Shown: positions 25,510 through 35,133, numbered from the stretch's first letter. The stretch: DNA of 38,893 bases from JAYZDB01 sp036338025 (GCA_036338025.1 JAYZDB010000037.1:1-38893), one strand, 5' to 3'. Numbers and translations are program-made. The notes: generated by a model from the letters alone, not told the origin.

Positions 25510-25515
25510 TATAAT
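25510..25515 (+). promoter_or_regulatory. Possible -10 promoter element (TATAAT)
   Basis: A perfect TATAAT lies 47 bases before the ATG at 25563, in the divergent gap between the small membrane protein gene and the plus-strand toroid-like gene. No good -35 box is seen 16-18 bases upstream, so this is only a candidate. Confidence 0.35.
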
Positions 25516-25562
25516 GTGATTCGCACTGCCTTCTCTCACCTTTCAATATCCTGCGGCATCTG

Positions 25563-27950
25563 ATGCGGATATTCCTGCTAGCTCTCATCATCTCCTGCAC
25601 CCACGGTGTCCTGCCAGGGCAGCGCTATGGCTGGAACCTGGACCAGTATTCGGCAGCGCACTACCAGCGCCAGGCGACGGTAAAAACCGAAATCCTTGAG
25701 CGAATCGAAGCTTCAGTCGCAGCCCCCGCAAAACCAAAGGCCAACGCCAAGGCCAAACCCACTGCCAAGCCCAAGGCGCCGAAGGTAGGCAACCTGCTCC
25801 TGAATCCCTCAGCGGAGCACCTCAACCGCAACAATCCACACCGCTGGGGCAAGTTGCAGTTCGCCGGCAGTGGCAAACTCGTCATCGACCGAAAGCAGGC
25901 CCACGCTGGCAAGGTCAGCCTGGTGATCCACAGCACGCCGGACCAGAAGGGTCGCAAGCGCGGATTCGACGCCGCCTGGGTGCAAGGGATCAAGGTCGAA
26001 AAGAACAGTCGCTACCGACTGAGTGGTTGGATCAAGACCGAGGCCATCGACCAAGGCAGCGGCGCACAGATCGGTATCCAGGAACTCGGCAAGACCGCTC
26101 TCAGCAAGCCGGTGCTCGGGACTTCGGACTGGACCGAGGTACGGGTCGACTTCCACACCAGGGATCTCACGGCCGTTCGCGCCTCTTGTGCCCTGGGAGC
26201 ATTCGACGCAACCCGTGGCAAAGCCTGGTTCGACAAGCTCTCAGTCCTGAAGCTCGGCAAGGCCGCAGCAAAGGCCTCACCCTTCGCCAGGAAGTTGTTT
26301 CCTCGCCAGCGGCCGGCGGCCACCTTGCACGGCCGCCATCTCGATCCCAAGAAGCAGTATTTGACCAAACGTAGCTCCGATCCGCGTGATCTATCGAGGA
26401 GCCTGGGACTCGACCTGCGACGCACATCCCACATGGTCAAGCTCAAGAGGCAGATTCTCGAGTTGCCAAGGGGCTTCGAGAGGATCTGGGTGGAGACCAC
26501 CTACGACTCGGTGCAGACCAATGGCACGCAGAAGATCACCACGCGCTTTGGTGCCATGAAGCCACGCCGGATCAAGATGCCCAAACCAAAGCGCGCCCGC
26601 AACGGCAAGCTGATCCCAGTGAAGAACCCGCCATTCGCGTCGGAAGCGCTGATTCGTATCGAAGGCCAGTTGACAATCGATCGCCTGCTCAACCCCGAGC
26701 GTCAACGAGTCGAGAATTTCACATCCAAGCTGGTGATGGGCGTCGAGATGCCAAAGGTCGGCGGCTTGCTTCCCAACAGCAAGGTGCGGGTGTGCCGACT
26801 GACCTTCGACGAAAAATGGTCGTGGGTTCGCAATAGCACTCCCAACGACTCCCACTTCCAAGCACGTGTCAACAACGCGATCCACAGCGGCGCTCGCAAC
26901 CTGCGTTCCGTGCTCAGCAACAAGCTGCCAAACGCCGGAAAACTCGCTTTGGCAATCCTCACCCTGATCAAAGCCGGGGTGGATCCGCAGGACGCCCTGG
27001 TCCAGAAGGCGGTCAACCGGTTGCGCAAGGCCAAGCTGACCAGAACTTACGACCTGGCGACCGCCATCATGGCGCTCGAAGCCGTCTACGCCCCAGTTGG
27101 CGAACGCGATGCGCTCATCGAAGGACGCATCCTCAAACCTACGCCGCGCAAGCCGACACCCGCCGACAAGAAGATCTTGGAGGAATGGGTGAAGACCCTG
27201 CTCGGCAACTGTGATCAGCGGGTCCAAAGCGCCTACTCGCGACGCTGGAACTACACCCCAGCTAAACGTTTCGATAACTCGAACACCCAGTACGCCCTGC
27301 TCGGTTTGTACACAGCGATGCTGTGCGGGGTAGAGGTCTCGCCGACCGTCTGGTTTGCGGCCGCCAACCACTGGCTCGACGTCCAGTGTCGACCCGAGAG
27401 CAAGCCCGTCCTCCTGAAATTGGTCAGTCATCAGGAACTCGAAGCCTACGAACGGGAGCATCGGAAGGCGGTGGGAAGTGGCAAGGAACGAAAGCGTAAG
27501 ACGGTGAAGTCCGGAGTACCGACCAAGGCGCGCGGTTGGAGCTACGTCGGCAAGGGCGGTAAACCCACCGGTAGCATGACAGCCGCCGGCATCACCGGCC
27601 TGGTCATCTGTGATTCCGCTTTGCGACAGGCCGAGAAGGGCACGCGGAAGCTCCGCAACCGCATACGAGACGCCGTCGACTGTGGTTTCGCCTGGCTGGC
27701 TCGACACTTCTCGGTTGAGCACAATCCGAATGCCGGCAACCACTGGCACTACTACTACCTCTACGGACTCGAGCGGGCCTGCGAACTCAACGGCACTGCG
27801 GTCTTCCAGGACCGCCGTTGGTACTCCGAGGGCGCCGAACAGCTGCTGGCCGACCAACACCTCGACGGCAAGTGGGGCAACCTCGAGAACACCTGCTTTG
27901 CGATCCTGTTCCTGAAGAAAGCGGCGCCGCCCGTGATCACAGGTAGATAG
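25563..27950 (+). CDS. Secreted protein with toroid-like C-terminal half
   Basis: A 795-residue exported protein. It begins with a signal peptide (MRIFLLALIISCTHGVLPGQ) and a basic Ala/Lys/Pro-rich linker (about 54-75). Residues about 76-225 look like a carbohydrate-binding-type beta-sandwich (NLLLNPSAEHLNRNNPHRW, then SRYRLSGWIKTEAI and AWFDKLSVLKLG). The C-terminal half, from about 430, is alpha-helical with motifs of prenyltransferase/terpene-cyclase-like alpha-alpha toroids: NAGKLALAILTLIKAG, DNSNTQYALLGLYTAM, GSMTAAGITGLVICD, HWHYYYLYGLERAC and LDGKWGNLENTCFAILFLKK. The Asp-rich motif of real terpene cyclases is absent, so it is probably a structural or binding relative like others in planctomycetes. 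A long open frame on the opposite strand (26391-28022) is a GC-driven shadow. Confidence 0.78.
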   Translation: MRIFLLALIISCTHGVLPGQRYGWNLDQYSAAHYQRQATVKTEILERIEASVAAPAKPKANAKAKPTAKPKAPKVGNLLLNPSAEHLNRNNPHRWGKLQFAGSGKLVIDRKQAHAGKVSLVIHSTPDQKGRKRGFDAAWVQGIKVEKNSRYRLSGWIKTEAIDQGSGAQIGIQELGKTALSKPVLGTSDWTEVRVDFHTRDLTAVRASCALGAFDATRGKAWFDKLSVLKLGKAAAKASPFARKLFPRQRPAATLHGRHLDPKKQYLTKRSSDPRDLSRSLGLDLRRTSHMVKLKRQILELPRGFERIWVETTYDSVQTNGTQKITTRFGAMKPRRIKMPKPKRARNGKLIPVKNPPFASEALIRIEGQLTIDRLLNPERQRVENFTSKLVMGVEMPKVGGLLPNSKVRVCRLTFDEKWSWVRNSTPNDSHFQARVNNAIHSGARNLRSVLSNKLPNAGKLALAILTLIKAGVDPQDALVQKAVNRLRKAKLTRTYDLATAIMALEAVYAPVGERDALIEGRILKPTPRKPTPADKKILEEWVKTLLGNCDQRVQSAYSRRWNYTPAKRFDNSNTQYALLGLYTAMLCGVEVSPTVWFAAANHWLDVQCRPESKPVLLKLVSHQELEAYEREHRKAVGSGKERKRKTVKSGVPTKARGWSYVGKGGKPTGSMTAAGITGLVICDSALRQAEKGTRKLRNRIRDAVDCGFAWLARHFSVEHNPNAGNHWHYYYLYGLERACELNGTAVFQDRRWYSEGAEQLLADQHLDGKWGNLENTCFAILFLKKAAPPVITGR

Positions 27951-28031
27951 GTGCCTGGTGCTTGCATCCGGGTCCCAGCCAATCTTGTAGCGCGTAATCG
28001 TTCCGTGGGCGGGTGCCCGCATCAGGTCAGG

Positions 28032-29711
28032 CTACTTCACTCCTGAAGCACTGCCTGACCGACTGTCGGCGGCGCCATAGAACTTGCCGCCCTTGACCAG
28101 GATCGAGTTGGCGTCTCCCTGTCCGCGACTCGCCTGGATATCGTGTCCCATCTTGCGCAACTTCTCCACCATGTCCCTGTGTTCTGCATCCCGTGCGCCA
28201 ACGAATCGAACACGCTCCGGGAACCACTCGTGATCGGTGCGCGGCGCGTCGATTGCTGCGCGAAGCCCCATGCCAAAGTCGAGAACATTGACGGTGACAC
28301 AGAACACAGTGTTGATGATCGTGCGCCCACCTGGGCTTCCGGTGATCAGGTAGGGCTTGCCGTCCTTGGTGACAATAGTCGGGGTCATCGAGCTCAGCAT
28401 CCGCTTGCCGGGCGCGATCAGGTTTGGCTTGGTTCCGATGGTTCCGCGCCGGTTGGTAGTGCCCGGCTTGGGATTGAAGTCCCCCATCTCGTTGTTGAGC
28501 AAAAAGCCAGCTCCGCGGACCACCACACCGGACCCGTAACCAGCCTCAAGGGTGTAGGTGTTTGAGACTGCCATGCCGCGCTGGTCTATGACGGAGAAGT
28601 GCGTGGTCTCCTTGCTCTCCTGAGCCTCGGTGATCTTCGGCCCGACGGTGTCGCTGCGCGTCGCCCGTTTCCGGTTGATGTCCCTCGCCATCTTCTTGGC
28701 GAATTCCTTGTCCGTCAGATGCGGTGGGATCTCGACGAAGTCCGCATCTCCCAGGTGTTGGGCGCGGTTCGCGTAGGCCCGCCGCATCGCCTCGATCATC
28801 AGATGCATGGTACTGACCGACCAGCGACCCATTTTTCGGATGTCGAAGTTCTCGAGAATCTGCAATTGCTGGGCCAGGGTGATCCCTCCAGAACTCGGCG
28901 GCGGGCTACTGAACACCTCGTAGCCGCGATAGGTGAAGTGGATCGGATTTCGGATTCGAGCACGGTAAGCCGACAGGTCTGCCTGCGTGATGTAGCCACC
29001 ACCCTTCTTCATCTCCTCGACGAGCAGCCTGGCCGTCTCACCCTCATAAAACCCAGCATTCCGGTGGTCGCGAATGCGAGCCAGGGTTGCACCGAGATCC
29101 GGCATCTTGATCAAGTCGCCACCCTGCCACCGACCGCCGCCAGGCTTGCTGTAGACCCGTCTGAACTCCGCGTTGCGGGATCTCCGAGCAACCCGATTGA
29201 GCGAGCTTGCCAGGCCCGCAGCCATTACGAAACCATCCGTAGCCAGGCGGACTGCCGGCTCGACAACATCCTTCCAAGGCAGCAGGCCGTACAGTTCGTG
29301 GGCAAGCGACAGACCACGCACCGTACCGGGCACCCCGACATAGCGATGGTTGGCCCGGCTGCCACCGTCCTTGAACATCTCGAGAGTCGAAGCCAGGGGT
29401 GCCTTTTCGCGATAGTCCACAAACACCGGCGGACTCCCGTCTGCCGGATGCACCACCATGAATCCGCCACCACCGATGTTGCCGGCGGTGGGATAGGTCA
29501 CCGCCATCGCGAAGGCAACAGCGACCGCAGCGTCGACCGCGTTGCCGCCATCCTTGAGAATCGCCGCCCCGATGTCGCTGGCATGCGGGGAGGACGAGAC
29601 CACCATCCCCTTCTCGCTCACTGCGTCGCGCACGGCCTGACCGACGCCTGGCATGGCGAGCAGGGCTGGTACCAGAAGGAGAGTGAGGAGGCGGGTCAGT
29701 GGTTGAATCAT
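28032..29711 (-). CDS. ggt: Gamma-glutamyltransferase (glutathione hydrolase)
   Basis: A 559-residue exported Ntn-hydrolase that removes or transfers the gamma-glutamyl group of glutathione and similar peptides (EC 3.4.19.13 / 2.3.2.2). It has a signal peptide (about 1-25) and the N-terminal motif GGNAVDAAVAVAFAMAV. GNIGGGGFMV and DYREKAP form the substrate pocket, and PSSGGITLAQ lies before the processing site. The precursor should cut itself between Glu368 and Thr369 in SKETTHFSVID, making Thr369 the catalytic N-terminus of the small subunit. GSPGGRTIINTV in the small subunit matches the family's oxyanion region. Length and motif order are normal. It is divergent from the TIM-barrel gene at 29931, with 219 bases between the starts, and convergent with the toroid-like protein gene. 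Confidence 0.95.
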   Translation of the reverse strand: MIQPLTRLLTLLLVPALLAMPGVGQAVRDAVSEKGMVVSSSPHASDIGAAILKDGGNAVDAAVAVAFAMAVTYPTAGNIGGGGFMVVHPADGSPPVFVDYREKAPLASTLEMFKDGGSRANHRYVGVPGTVRGLSLAHELYGLLPWKDVVEPAVRLATDGFVMAAGLASSLNRVARRSRNAEFRRVYSKPGGGRWQGGDLIKMPDLGATLARIRDHRNAGFYEGETARLLVEEMKKGGGYITQADLSAYRARIRNPIHFTYRGYEVFSSPPPSSGGITLAQQLQILENFDIRKMGRWSVSTMHLMIEAMRRAYANRAQHLGDADFVEIPPHLTDKEFAKKMARDINRKRATRSDTVGPKITEAQESKETTHFSVIDQRGMAVSNTYTLEAGYGSGVVVRGAGFLLNNEMGDFNPKPGTTNRRGTIGTKPNLIAPGKRMLSSMTPTIVTKDGKPYLITGSPGGRTIINTVFCVTVNVLDFGMGLRAAIDAPRTDHEWFPERVRFVGARDAEHRDMVEKLRKMGHDIQASRGQGDANSILVKGGKFYGAADSRSGSASGVK

Positions 29712-29930
29712 GGGGTTCCAATCCTACTACAAGCGACGAGATCAACCGATAGTCGACCCGCTGCAGTGCCCCTGGCACACAGCCGGTCCTGCCAGGTTGG
29801 ACCAGACCCAGTGAAAAGGTCGAGATTCACTGACGCGGTACGGCTCGGATCCGTACGCTTCTGCAATCCCGAGGGTCTCACCGCCCGACTCCCCCGATTT
29901 CCTGTAGCACAAGAAGATAGGACCCCCACA

Positions 29931-30788
29931 GTGATCGTCCCACGCACCTCCCGAGAAGAAATCCTCAAGAAGCTCCGCGCCAAGATGGCAGGAGATATCC
30001 CGGTGTTCATTGCCAGTGCCGGCAGCGGACTGGTCGCACAACTCCTTGAGGCCGCCGGTGTCGACTGCATCAACACCTTCGCCGGCGCCCGGCTGCGCGC
30101 CAACGGCATGGGCACCATGTCGATGCTATGGCCCATCCTCGATTCCAACCGCCAGACCCTCGACTACACGCGTGAGGACATCATGCCGGCGATCAAGGGC
30201 GACGCTTTCATCTGTGCTTGCGTCAACGCCAACGATCCACTCAAGGACATGCGGATGGTAATCGAGGAGTGCAAAGCCATGGGCGTCGAGTCGATCTCCA
30301 ACATCGGCCCCTCGATCAGCTACGTCGACAAGGACAGCCAGATATTCAAGGTGCTAAACAAGAGCGGCATCACGCTCGACAACGAGATCGAGATGCTGAA
30401 GCTCGCCAAGGAAATGGACATGGTGACCGTCGGACTGGCCTTCGACGATGAGGATAGCGAGCGGATGATCCGCGAATCCAGACCAGACATCTTCTGCTTC
30501 CACGCCGGCACCACCAAGGGCGGGCTGAAGGGCTACGATTCTGGCGAGACCATCGAAGAGACCGCCCGTCGCACAGAAGCGTGTAACAAGATGGCTCGTG
30601 ACATCATGCCCGAGATCATCCTGATCGCGCACGGCGCTGCGATGGAGAACCCGGAAGACGCCCAGTTCATGCTCAACAACACCAGCGTTGATGGAATCTG
30701 GACCGGCTCATCGACCGAGCGTCTTCCGATCGAACGCGCCGTTTCCGCTACCGCCAAAGAATTCGCGGACCTGCGGCGCCAGAACTAG
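29931..30788 (+). CDS. TIM-barrel protein of the PEP-hydrolase-like family (Tm-1 C-terminal type)
   Basis: A 285-residue cytoplasmic protein. I chose the GTG at 29931 (VIVPRTSREEILKKL), with AGGA 8 bases upstream. Upstream in the same frame is only antisense sequence of ggt and the intergenic gap. It matches the phosphoenolpyruvate-hydrolase-like TIM-barrel family: IPVFIASAGSGLVAQLLEAAG, FAGARLRANGMGTMSMLWP, DAFICACVNANDP, IGPSISYVD, FHAGTTKGGLKG and HGAAMENPEDAQFML. The same barrel forms the C-terminal half of plant Tm-1 proteins. The next gene, 17 bases downstream, encodes the UPF0261 half, so the two products probably work together. The reaction is unknown; an ATP-dependent conversion of a small metabolite is inference. 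Confidence 0.88.
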   Translation: MIVPRTSREEILKKLRAKMAGDIPVFIASAGSGLVAQLLEAAGVDCINTFAGARLRANGMGTMSMLWPILDSNRQTLDYTREDIMPAIKGDAFICACVNANDPLKDMRMVIEECKAMGVESISNIGPSISYVDKDSQIFKVLNKSGITLDNEIEMLKLAKEMDMVTVGLAFDDEDSERMIRESRPDIFCFHAGTTKGGLKGYDSGETIEETARRTEACNKMARDIMPEIILIAHGAAMENPEDAQFMLNNTSVDGIWTGSSTERLPIERAVSATAKEFADLRRQN

Positions 30789-30805
30789 GGGACAGGAAAC
30801 CAGCC

Positions 30806-32026
30806 ATGACCAAGTCCATCGCCGTCCTCGCCACACTGGATACCAAGGGTGACGAGGCCCAGTTCATCCGGGAACAACTCGAAAATCTCGGCAGCCGTGC
30901 CGTCCTCTTCGACATCGGGGTCATCAACCAACCCACGACATCCGCCGATGTCACCCGCGAGGAAATTGCAACCGCAGGCGGCAAGTCGCTGGCAGACATC
31001 CTGCAGGATCCGACCCGTGAAGATGCCACCCCGATCATGGCCGCCGGCACCGCCAAACTGCTGCGGGGCATGCTCGAGGCCGGCAAGATCGACGGCGCGA
31101 TCGGCTTCGGCGGTCTACAGGGAACTTCGCTCTGTAGCCGGGTGCTACAGCAACTACCGTACGGATTCCCCAAGATCATCGTCTCGACCGTCGCATCTGG
31201 CGACACATCGGCCTACGTCGACATCAAGGACATCACCATGATGTTCTCGGTCGGCGACATTCTCGGCCTCAACCCCTTTACGCGGAAGATCCTCGCCAAG
31301 GCAGCGGGTGCTGCGCACGGCATGGCCCAGGTCGAAGTAAGCCTAAAGCAGGAAAGCACGGACAAGCCACTGATCGGCATGTCGAACCTCGGCGTACTGA
31401 CCCAGGGCGCACTCGAAGCGGTGAGGTACATCCACGAACGGGGCTACGAGGTCATCGTGTTTCACGCCATCGGATCCGGTGGTCGCGCAATGGAACAGAT
31501 GATGAAGGAAGGCATCATCAAAGCGGTGTTCGACTACGCCATGGGTGAGATAGCCGACGAGGTGTACAGCTGTCTGCGAGCAGGTGGGCCGGAGCGATTG
31601 ACGGTTGCCGGCAAACTCGGCATCCCACAGGTGCTCTGCCCCGGCGGGGCCGAACACCTGGGCATCCTGGTCGAACCCAACGCCGTGCCCGAGGAGTGGA
31701 AGGACCACGAGTACGTGTTCCACAGCCCGGTGGTATTCGTGCCGCGTCTACGGCCACCGGAATTCCTGAAAGTAGCCGACGACATCCTCAACCGCCTCCA
31801 ACACACAAAAGGCAATGCCGTGATGATGTTGCCGCGTGGTGGTACGGGTAGCTACGCCAAGGAAGGTGGGCCGCTTCGCGATGCTGAGTGCGACGACATC
31901 TTCTTCGAGCACCTCAAGAAGAACCTGCCAGACGGAATTGAAGCAGTCGACCGCGACACCCACGCCGAGGACCCGGCGTTTGTCAGGGAGTGTGTCGACC
32001 GTTTGATCGACCTGATCGAGAAGTAA
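30806..32026 (+). CDS. UPF0261 / Tm-1-like ATP-binding protein
   Basis: A 406-residue cytoplasmic protein of the UPF0261 family. Typical motifs are IAVLATLDTKGDE at the N-terminus, IGFGGLQGTSLCSRVL, FPKIIVSTVASGDTSAYV, KPLIGMSNLGVLTQGALEAV, VIVFHAIGSGGRAMEQM, VFDYAMGEIADEV, LCPGGAEHLGIL and MLPRGGTGSYAKEGGPL. It has the two-domain form of the N-terminal half of the plant antiviral protein Tm-1, which binds ATP. A Shine-Dalgarno-like AGGGGACAGG precedes the ATG. It is 17 bases from the preceding TIM-barrel gene and clearly co-transcribed. The normal bacterial substrate is not known. Length is typical and no key motif is lost. Confidence 0.92.
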   Translation: MTKSIAVLATLDTKGDEAQFIREQLENLGSRAVLFDIGVINQPTTSADVTREEIATAGGKSLADILQDPTREDATPIMAAGTAKLLRGMLEAGKIDGAIGFGGLQGTSLCSRVLQQLPYGFPKIIVSTVASGDTSAYVDIKDITMMFSVGDILGLNPFTRKILAKAAGAAHGMAQVEVSLKQESTDKPLIGMSNLGVLTQGALEAVRYIHERGYEVIVFHAIGSGGRAMEQMMKEGIIKAVFDYAMGEIADEVYSCLRAGGPERLTVAGKLGIPQVLCPGGAEHLGILVEPNAVPEEWKDHEYVFHSPVVFVPRLRPPEFLKVADDILNRLQHTKGNAVMMLPRGGTGSYAKEGGPLRDAECDDIFFEHLKKNLPDGIEAVDRDTHAEDPAFVRECVDRLIDLIEK

Positions 32027-32048
32027 CGGGCGCTGCAATCCCCGGTGA

Positions 32049-34487
32049 CTACTTGGCCACAGTCACCTGGGCACAGTTAGTCAGGGTGAGGCCATTGGAG
32101 TCATTTCCGCCAACCTGGAAGTAGACAACCTTGCCAACCAGGGTCGGGTCATTGGGCAGGCTGAACAACTGCACACCTTGCCCCGACTGGCTCGTCGGGA
32201 TGATGATCGGCCCAAGCATTGGGCCAAGCATCAGGGTGAGCCCACCACCAAGCGGCAGCATCGTAGTAATTGGTGAGAGGTACAAGATGACAGGCTGCAG
32301 CGGTATGGACCCCAGGGTGCGCACCGCGCCGTTTTGGCCAATTCTCAGCGAACCTATCCATTCCAGGTACATGGTGTGCTTGGCGTGATCAACGGGCCAG
32401 AATTCCCGCTTGCCCTGGCCAGGATCATTCTTCGCGTTGTAGCTCGGACCACGCCCACTGCCGTTGTACTTGCGATACGCCACCAACTGCGTCGGCGAGC
32501 CATCCTCTCGCCAACCAATCGAGACGTCGGCGGTCTGCTGACCGAATTGGATGCGGCTAAGTTGCGTCGCCCCATCGGTGTCAAACAGGATGATCTCTTC
32601 ACCAGCACCCGCCAACTTGAAGTTCGCGTGCAGCGGACCCTGGGATTTGTCTTCGTCACACCAAATCAAGATCGTTCCATCCCCCGGTATCGAGGTGTTC
32701 GCCGGAATCTCCCACTTGGTGGGATTGCTGACATTGTCGGTGAGGAACATGCCGCCAACCGGTAGCGGGTTGGAGGACTTGTTGTAGATCTCCACCCAGT
32801 CCTCGTACTCCTTGTTCTCATCCACATTGGTGGAGTTGTTGATCGCAAGGAACTCATTGATGTGAGCCGGAGAACTACCTACCGCCCAACGAGTGACGTA
32901 GCTCATTGGATCGTTGGCTGCCTTGGCGGGCAGGTAGGTCACCGCTCCACCAGACGCCGCAGCACTTGCTGCACCGACGAAGTACTCCACCTTGGCTCCT
33001 GGCGTATGGACTGTGGCAGGAATGGTCCCACCGAATACCCCATCGTTGGCGCCACCATCACCATGATTCCCGTCATCGTACATCGTGACCATCATGTAAC
33101 CGCCATCCCCACGGTAATGAGCAGTTACCTGACCCAATGCCACGGTGGAGGTGACCTTGGCCGTAACATTGGTCACGGTATTGGGCTTGGGATCGCTGGG
33201 CGTGACCTTGACGTCCGACAAGACGGGGGCAACGAACTGAAACTCCGCCAGCGTGTTCACATACGCCGCTCGCGAGTCACAAAATTGCTGTAGTCCCGGG
33301 GCAACCTTGCCGTAGCCGGGCTCGTTTCCCAGCACGACTGCCTTTGTGATGTTGTCGAGAAAATCCTGGTAGGAGTAGAGCTTCTTTGGGTCGGCCTGCA
33401 CGATCGGATCAATCAAGGTCTGGTAGGTCGAGACCTGCTTGGCCACGCTGCTGGTCCAGTCCAAGCTATCCGCGAGGATCGTCTTCATGTGGTGCACATA
33501 ACGTGAACGCCACTCAGCGACACTGAAAAGCCTACTGACCATCGGTCGGGAGGTGCGGGTGTCACCTTCGAACGGATCGAAGTTGAGCGCCTCGCTGACG
33601 GTCTGCGAACTCGAAGCACCAAAAGCTCCTCCCATGTCCCATGGAAGGACATTGAGCGTGTCAAACTGCTCGTCGTGGTAGATGTAGTAGCCGTTGCCAC
33701 GCGGGTTGTAGCCGTTGAGATTCGAAACCAGGTTGAAGTGCGCCAGATACCAGAGTGCTCGATCCACCTCGAATACCTGTGGAAGATCCGTCGACAGCTG
33801 GGTGCTGTTGTTGAGTACGTTGCAGAGCGTCTGCAAATCAACATAGGGATTGGTCGGTGAACCGGTCTTGAGGTCGTAGGCATCCTGGTAGTTCTGCAAG
33901 GTCGTGCCCAACCACTGCAGCGCCGACTTGCCCTTGCCCGCAGCTGCGGTCGGTTCAGCGAGATACCGATTCCCATCGTTGCCCTTGAACCAATCGCTGA
34001 TCATGCCCTTGTCGACCTGCTGGATGTTGATGTAGAGCCCCCAGTAGACGTTGTTGACGTAGACATCGACCCAATTCGCCCGCGGGGCCGGCATGTATTC
34101 GCGGAGGATCTCATAGCTGATCACCTCACGCATCATGGTCGGATCGTTGAACCCGTTGTGCAGGTTGATGTTGTCGTATCCGTACAGATCCTGCCCCTTG
34201 GTGAACGCATCCATCTTGATGGAGTGTGGCTTCTTGGTGCTCGCCGTCCCGTCGAACGAGTCTCCGCCAACCATGCGCACGCCGATCTGCTGGAACAACT
34301 TGCTATCGACGATCACATCACCCTGCAAATGGGCGCCTGTCGTGCGGTTGGCGACAAGTTGCGAATACCAGTTGGCCGAGGAGAACTGGATGTAGAGCGA
34401 CCGGACCTTGGTCAAGTCGTACAGGTCTTCGGACTGCGCCGGGATGGCAGCCGCCAACAACAGCGTGAGAAGCGTAGGTAGACGCAT
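32049..34487 (-). CDS. Secreted CotH-like protein with lamin-tail domain and shared C-terminal domain
   Basis: An 812-residue exported protein with a signal peptide (MRLPTLLTLLLAAAIPAQ). Residues about 20-415 match the CotH kinase-like domain: YDNINLHNGFNDPTMMREVI, then the strand VYWGLYINIQQVDKGM, and the metal-binding-type LNVLPWDMGGAFGA. CotH-like proteins are atypical kinases, first known from spore coats. Here the usual acidic residue in the NIQQV strand is Gln, so activity is uncertain. A beta domain with MYDDGNHGDGGANDGVFGG (about 420-560) follows, then a lamin-tail-type domain (INEFLAINNSTN and DWVEIYNKSSNPL, about 565-680). The last 110 residues resemble the ends of two other secreted proteins in the window (VVYFQVGGNDSNGLTLTNC). 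Confidence 0.85.
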   Translation of the reverse strand: MRLPTLLTLLLAAAIPAQSEDLYDLTKVRSLYIQFSSANWYSQLVANRTTGAHLQGDVIVDSKLFQQIGVRMVGGDSFDGTASTKKPHSIKMDAFTKGQDLYGYDNINLHNGFNDPTMMREVISYEILREYMPAPRANWVDVYVNNVYWGLYINIQQVDKGMISDWFKGNDGNRYLAEPTAAAGKGKSALQWLGTTLQNYQDAYDLKTGSPTNPYVDLQTLCNVLNNSTQLSTDLPQVFEVDRALWYLAHFNLVSNLNGYNPRGNGYYIYHDEQFDTLNVLPWDMGGAFGASSSQTVSEALNFDPFEGDTRTSRPMVSRLFSVAEWRSRYVHHMKTILADSLDWTSSVAKQVSTYQTLIDPIVQADPKKLYSYQDFLDNITKAVVLGNEPGYGKVAPGLQQFCDSRAAYVNTLAEFQFVAPVLSDVKVTPSDPKPNTVTNVTAKVTSTVALGQVTAHYRGDGGYMMVTMYDDGNHGDGGANDGVFGGTIPATVHTPGAKVEYFVGAASAAASGGAVTYLPAKAANDPMSYVTRWAVGSSPAHINEFLAINNSTNVDENKEYEDWVEIYNKSSNPLPVGGMFLTDNVSNPTKWEIPANTSIPGDGTILIWCDEDKSQGPLHANFKLAGAGEEIILFDTDGATQLSRIQFGQQTADVSIGWREDGSPTQLVAYRKYNGSGRGPSYNAKNDPGQGKREFWPVDHAKHTMYLEWIGSLRIGQNGAVRTLGSIPLQPVILYLSPITTMLPLGGGLTLMLGPMLGPIIIPTSQSGQGVQLFSLPNDPTLVGKVVYFQVGGNDSNGLTLTNCAQVTVAK

Positions 34488-34691
34488 GGAGCAACCTGGA
34501 TTTGAGGCGTGCAGGACGAGCGAAGGGTACCGCCCCAGTATCGCAACCCTCCGGCCGCATTGCAGCCCCCAAACCGCTCAAGCACTTGCGCTTCGCCGAC
34601 ACCAGGGGGCGGTGTTCAGACATCCCATCGAACCCCACGACGTCTCGGCGTCAGAGCCAGCCGGATCAGAACGTCAGACCAGAAGCCGCTA

Positions 34692-35030
34692 CTAACGTGC
34701 TGGCAGCTTGATCACCCGTCCCACGGACAGGTTACGCTCCTGACCCTCGGACAGGCCGTTCAGCGCGGCTATTTCAGGCCAACGACGCCCGGACCCCAGG
34801 TGTTTCACACTCAGGCCATAGAGGGTGTCGCCAGCCTTCAAGTGCACGACCGTCGAAGCCACCGGGTCCACGACCAGGTCCGATTCCGTCTCCGGCGGCA
34901 GCTCGGCGACGGCCGCTGCCGGGCTATCGTAGTTGTAGTCGTAGTCACCCGATTCCAACCCGCTGGCGATACAGCCAGTGAGCGTTACGAGGACCGGGAT
35001 CGAAACGTAGAAGCTGGTACGCAAGGTCAT
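34692..35030 (-). CDS. LysM-domain lipoprotein
   Basis: A 112-residue predicted lipoprotein. The signal peptide ends in a lipobox (LVTLTGC), with Cys20 as the lipid-modified residue. A Tyr/Asp- and Ala/Pro-rich linker follows. The last 50 or so residues (about 62-110) are a single LysM domain: VVHLKAGDTLYGLSVKHLGSGRRWPEIAALNG, then LSVGRVIKLP, which is the full strand-helix-helix-strand pattern. LysM domains bind N-acetylglucosamine-containing glycans such as peptidoglycan, so it probably tethers a membrane to the cell wall or positions a partner. It has no catalytic domain. It lies alone between the CotH-like gene and hisS, on the same strand as both. Confidence 0.85.
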   Translation of the reverse strand: MTLRTSFYVSIPVLVTLTGCIASGLESGDYDYNYDSPAAAVAELPPETESDLVVDPVASTVVHLKAGDTLYGLSVKHLGSGRRWPEIAALNGLSEGQERNLSVGRVIKLPAR

Positions 35031-35133
35031 CCCTCCCAGGATTTTGGCCGCGTTCTTGTCCCGGTATTGAACGGCCCGCCGCGTGACGGATCAAGTCTCC
35101 GGACAAATCCCGCCCTGCCGGGAGACCACCTAC

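Noticed and set aside
26391..28022. A 543-codon open frame on the minus strand opposite the toroid-like protein gene
   Set aside because: It has no recognisable domain or signal peptide, and the plus strand carries a clear protein with a signal peptide and repeated helical motifs. Long antisense frames are common in GC-rich coding DNA.
28599..29930. A long N-terminal extension of the TIM-barrel gene (frame open from 28599)
   Set aside because: Most of the extension is antisense to ggt and the rest is intergenic. The family's N-terminus starts right after the GTG at 29931.
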